This document shows, piece by piece, positions 6,236 to 6,671 of a stretch of 6,671 bases of DNA. Source of the stretch: Spirochaetaceae bacterium (lineage in GTDB: Bacteria; Spirochaetota; Spirochaetia; Spirochaetales_E; Spirochaetaceae_B); assembly GCA_003249275.1 (NCBI GenBank), contig QKJO01000057.1, forward strand, positions 1 through 6,671. The letters run 5' to 3'. Both the position numbers and the translations under genes were made by a program. The notes under the pieces were generated by a model. The model worked only from the letters and a program-made list of their open reading frames with translations. It was not told the DNA's origin and searched no databases. Position 1 is the stretch's first letter. The number at the start of each line of letters is the position of its first letter.

Positions 6236-6671
6236 CTACTCTCCATCCGCTTCCTTGCCGACCCAGACTTCCTCGCCCTTCCTGTTGATGTAGACGAGTC
6301 TGTTTTCCCTGACCATCAGAGCCAGATCATTATTGAAATTCTCTCCGTAGTTGTAATCGGCATCAATGATCTGTTTCCCTTTTCTGTCGATGAACCCGAT
6401 TTTGCCGTCAACCTGGACACGGGCCAGACCGTTGCTGAACTCCCCGGCAAAAGAGTAACGGGGTTCTATGGCAACCCGGCCTTTTCTGTCGATATAGCCC
6501 GCCTTCCCTTCTGCGACAAAGAGGGCAAGTCCCTCTGAAAATCCGGAGGAGTAATTATATTGATGGGGAATTATAAGGTAGGAGAAGCTCCTAATAGGAA
6601 ATTTGTTGTTGAGTGGCACGACAACCAGCATTATTATTCTTCCACTTCTGGAGTTACATTTGAAGCCATAC
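6236..6671 (-). CDS. WG-repeat (KWG) protein, C-terminal part (5' end probably outside window)
   Basis: Three consecutive WG (KWG) units of exactly 34 residues each lie at residues 20-53, 54-87 and 88-121, counted from the ATG at 6631. Each runs [I/P]xxxY...F[S/N][E/N]GLA...[G/V][Y/F]I[D/N]RKG, with Y25/Y59/Y93 and F31/F65/F99 in register. The third is the most diverged (NNDLA, VYINRKG). The role of WG-repeat proteins is generally unknown; they are often secreted or surface associated in spirochaetes and other bacteria. No signal peptide is visible here. The frame stays open from 6631 to the right edge and encodes YGFKCNSRSGRII just upstream, which resembles part of another WG unit, so the gene likely begins beyond the window. 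A start at 6631 is the alternative, with GGAAG seven bases upstream. The stop is immediately followed by the pyrC ATG, so the two are probably cotranscribed. Confidence 0.75.
   Translation of the reverse strand, partial: YGFKCNSRSGRIIMLVVVPLNNKFPIRSFSYLIIPHQYNYSSGFSEGLALFVAEGKAGYIDRKGRVAIEPRYSFAGEFSNGLARVQVDGKIGFIDRKGKQIIDADYNYGENFNNDLALMVRENRLVYINRKGEEVWVGKEADGE
6278..6493. repeat. 102-base-period coding repeat encoding [Y/F]I[D/N]RKG
   Basis: CTTTTCTGTCGAT occurs at 6379-6391 and again, identical, at 6481-6493, exactly 102 bases apart. A diverged copy, CTTCCTGTTGAT, lies a further period to the left near 6279. These encode the conserved end of each WG unit on the minus strand, so the DNA repeat reflects the protein repeat rather than a separate element. 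Confidence 0.7.

Noticed and set aside
1..6671. CRISPR arrays, tRNA or rRNA genes, insertion sequences and attachment sites.
   Set aside because: No spaced direct repeats other than the WG coding repeat, no cloverleaf-like segment and no transposase or terminal inverted repeats were seen; nearly all bases are coding.

Overview
The window most likely comes from an anaerobic bacterium with roughly balanced base composition. A spirochaete is my best guess. The reasons are a 2-hydroxyacyl-CoA dehydratase/activase-type protein, an electron-bifurcating NfnAB pair, an E. coli-type PyrC and a WG-repeat (KWG) protein of the sort common in spirochaetes. No single gene proves this, so the taxonomic call is inference.

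Layout. The left half reads rightward: (1) the C-terminal part of a 2-hydroxyglutaryl-CoA dehydratase D-component/activase-related protein, open to the left edge; (2) an Lrp/AsnC regulator 14 bases downstream; (3) a 95-base AT-rich spacer with a candidate promoter and two AATAT-armed palindromes; (4) nfnA; (5) nfnB, overlapping nfnA by 4 bases and ending in a strong intrinsic terminator. The right half reads leftward: a WG-repeat protein open to the right edge, pyrC, hisA and hisIE, with junctions of 0 bases, 14 bases and a 4-base overlap. The two gene sets converge at about 3889, where the nfnB terminator hairpin overlaps the last codons and stop of hisIE.

How the genes work together. NfnAB couples NADH, NADPH and reduced ferredoxin. 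Reduced ferredoxin is also the electron source for dehydratase activators, so the left half may be a redox and amino-acid-fermentation module controlled by the local Lrp regulator (inference). The right half is biosynthetic: PyrC makes dihydroorotate for pyrimidines, while HisE and HisA catalyse early histidine steps.

Main oddities: the cyclohydrolase (HisI) half of hisIE has lost all recognisable metal-binding and catalytic motifs while the HisE half is intact; the spacer before nfnA has an operator-like palindrome pair next to an Lrp gene; and hisIE and the nfnB terminator share sequence. No RNA genes, mobile elements or CRISPR arrays were seen.
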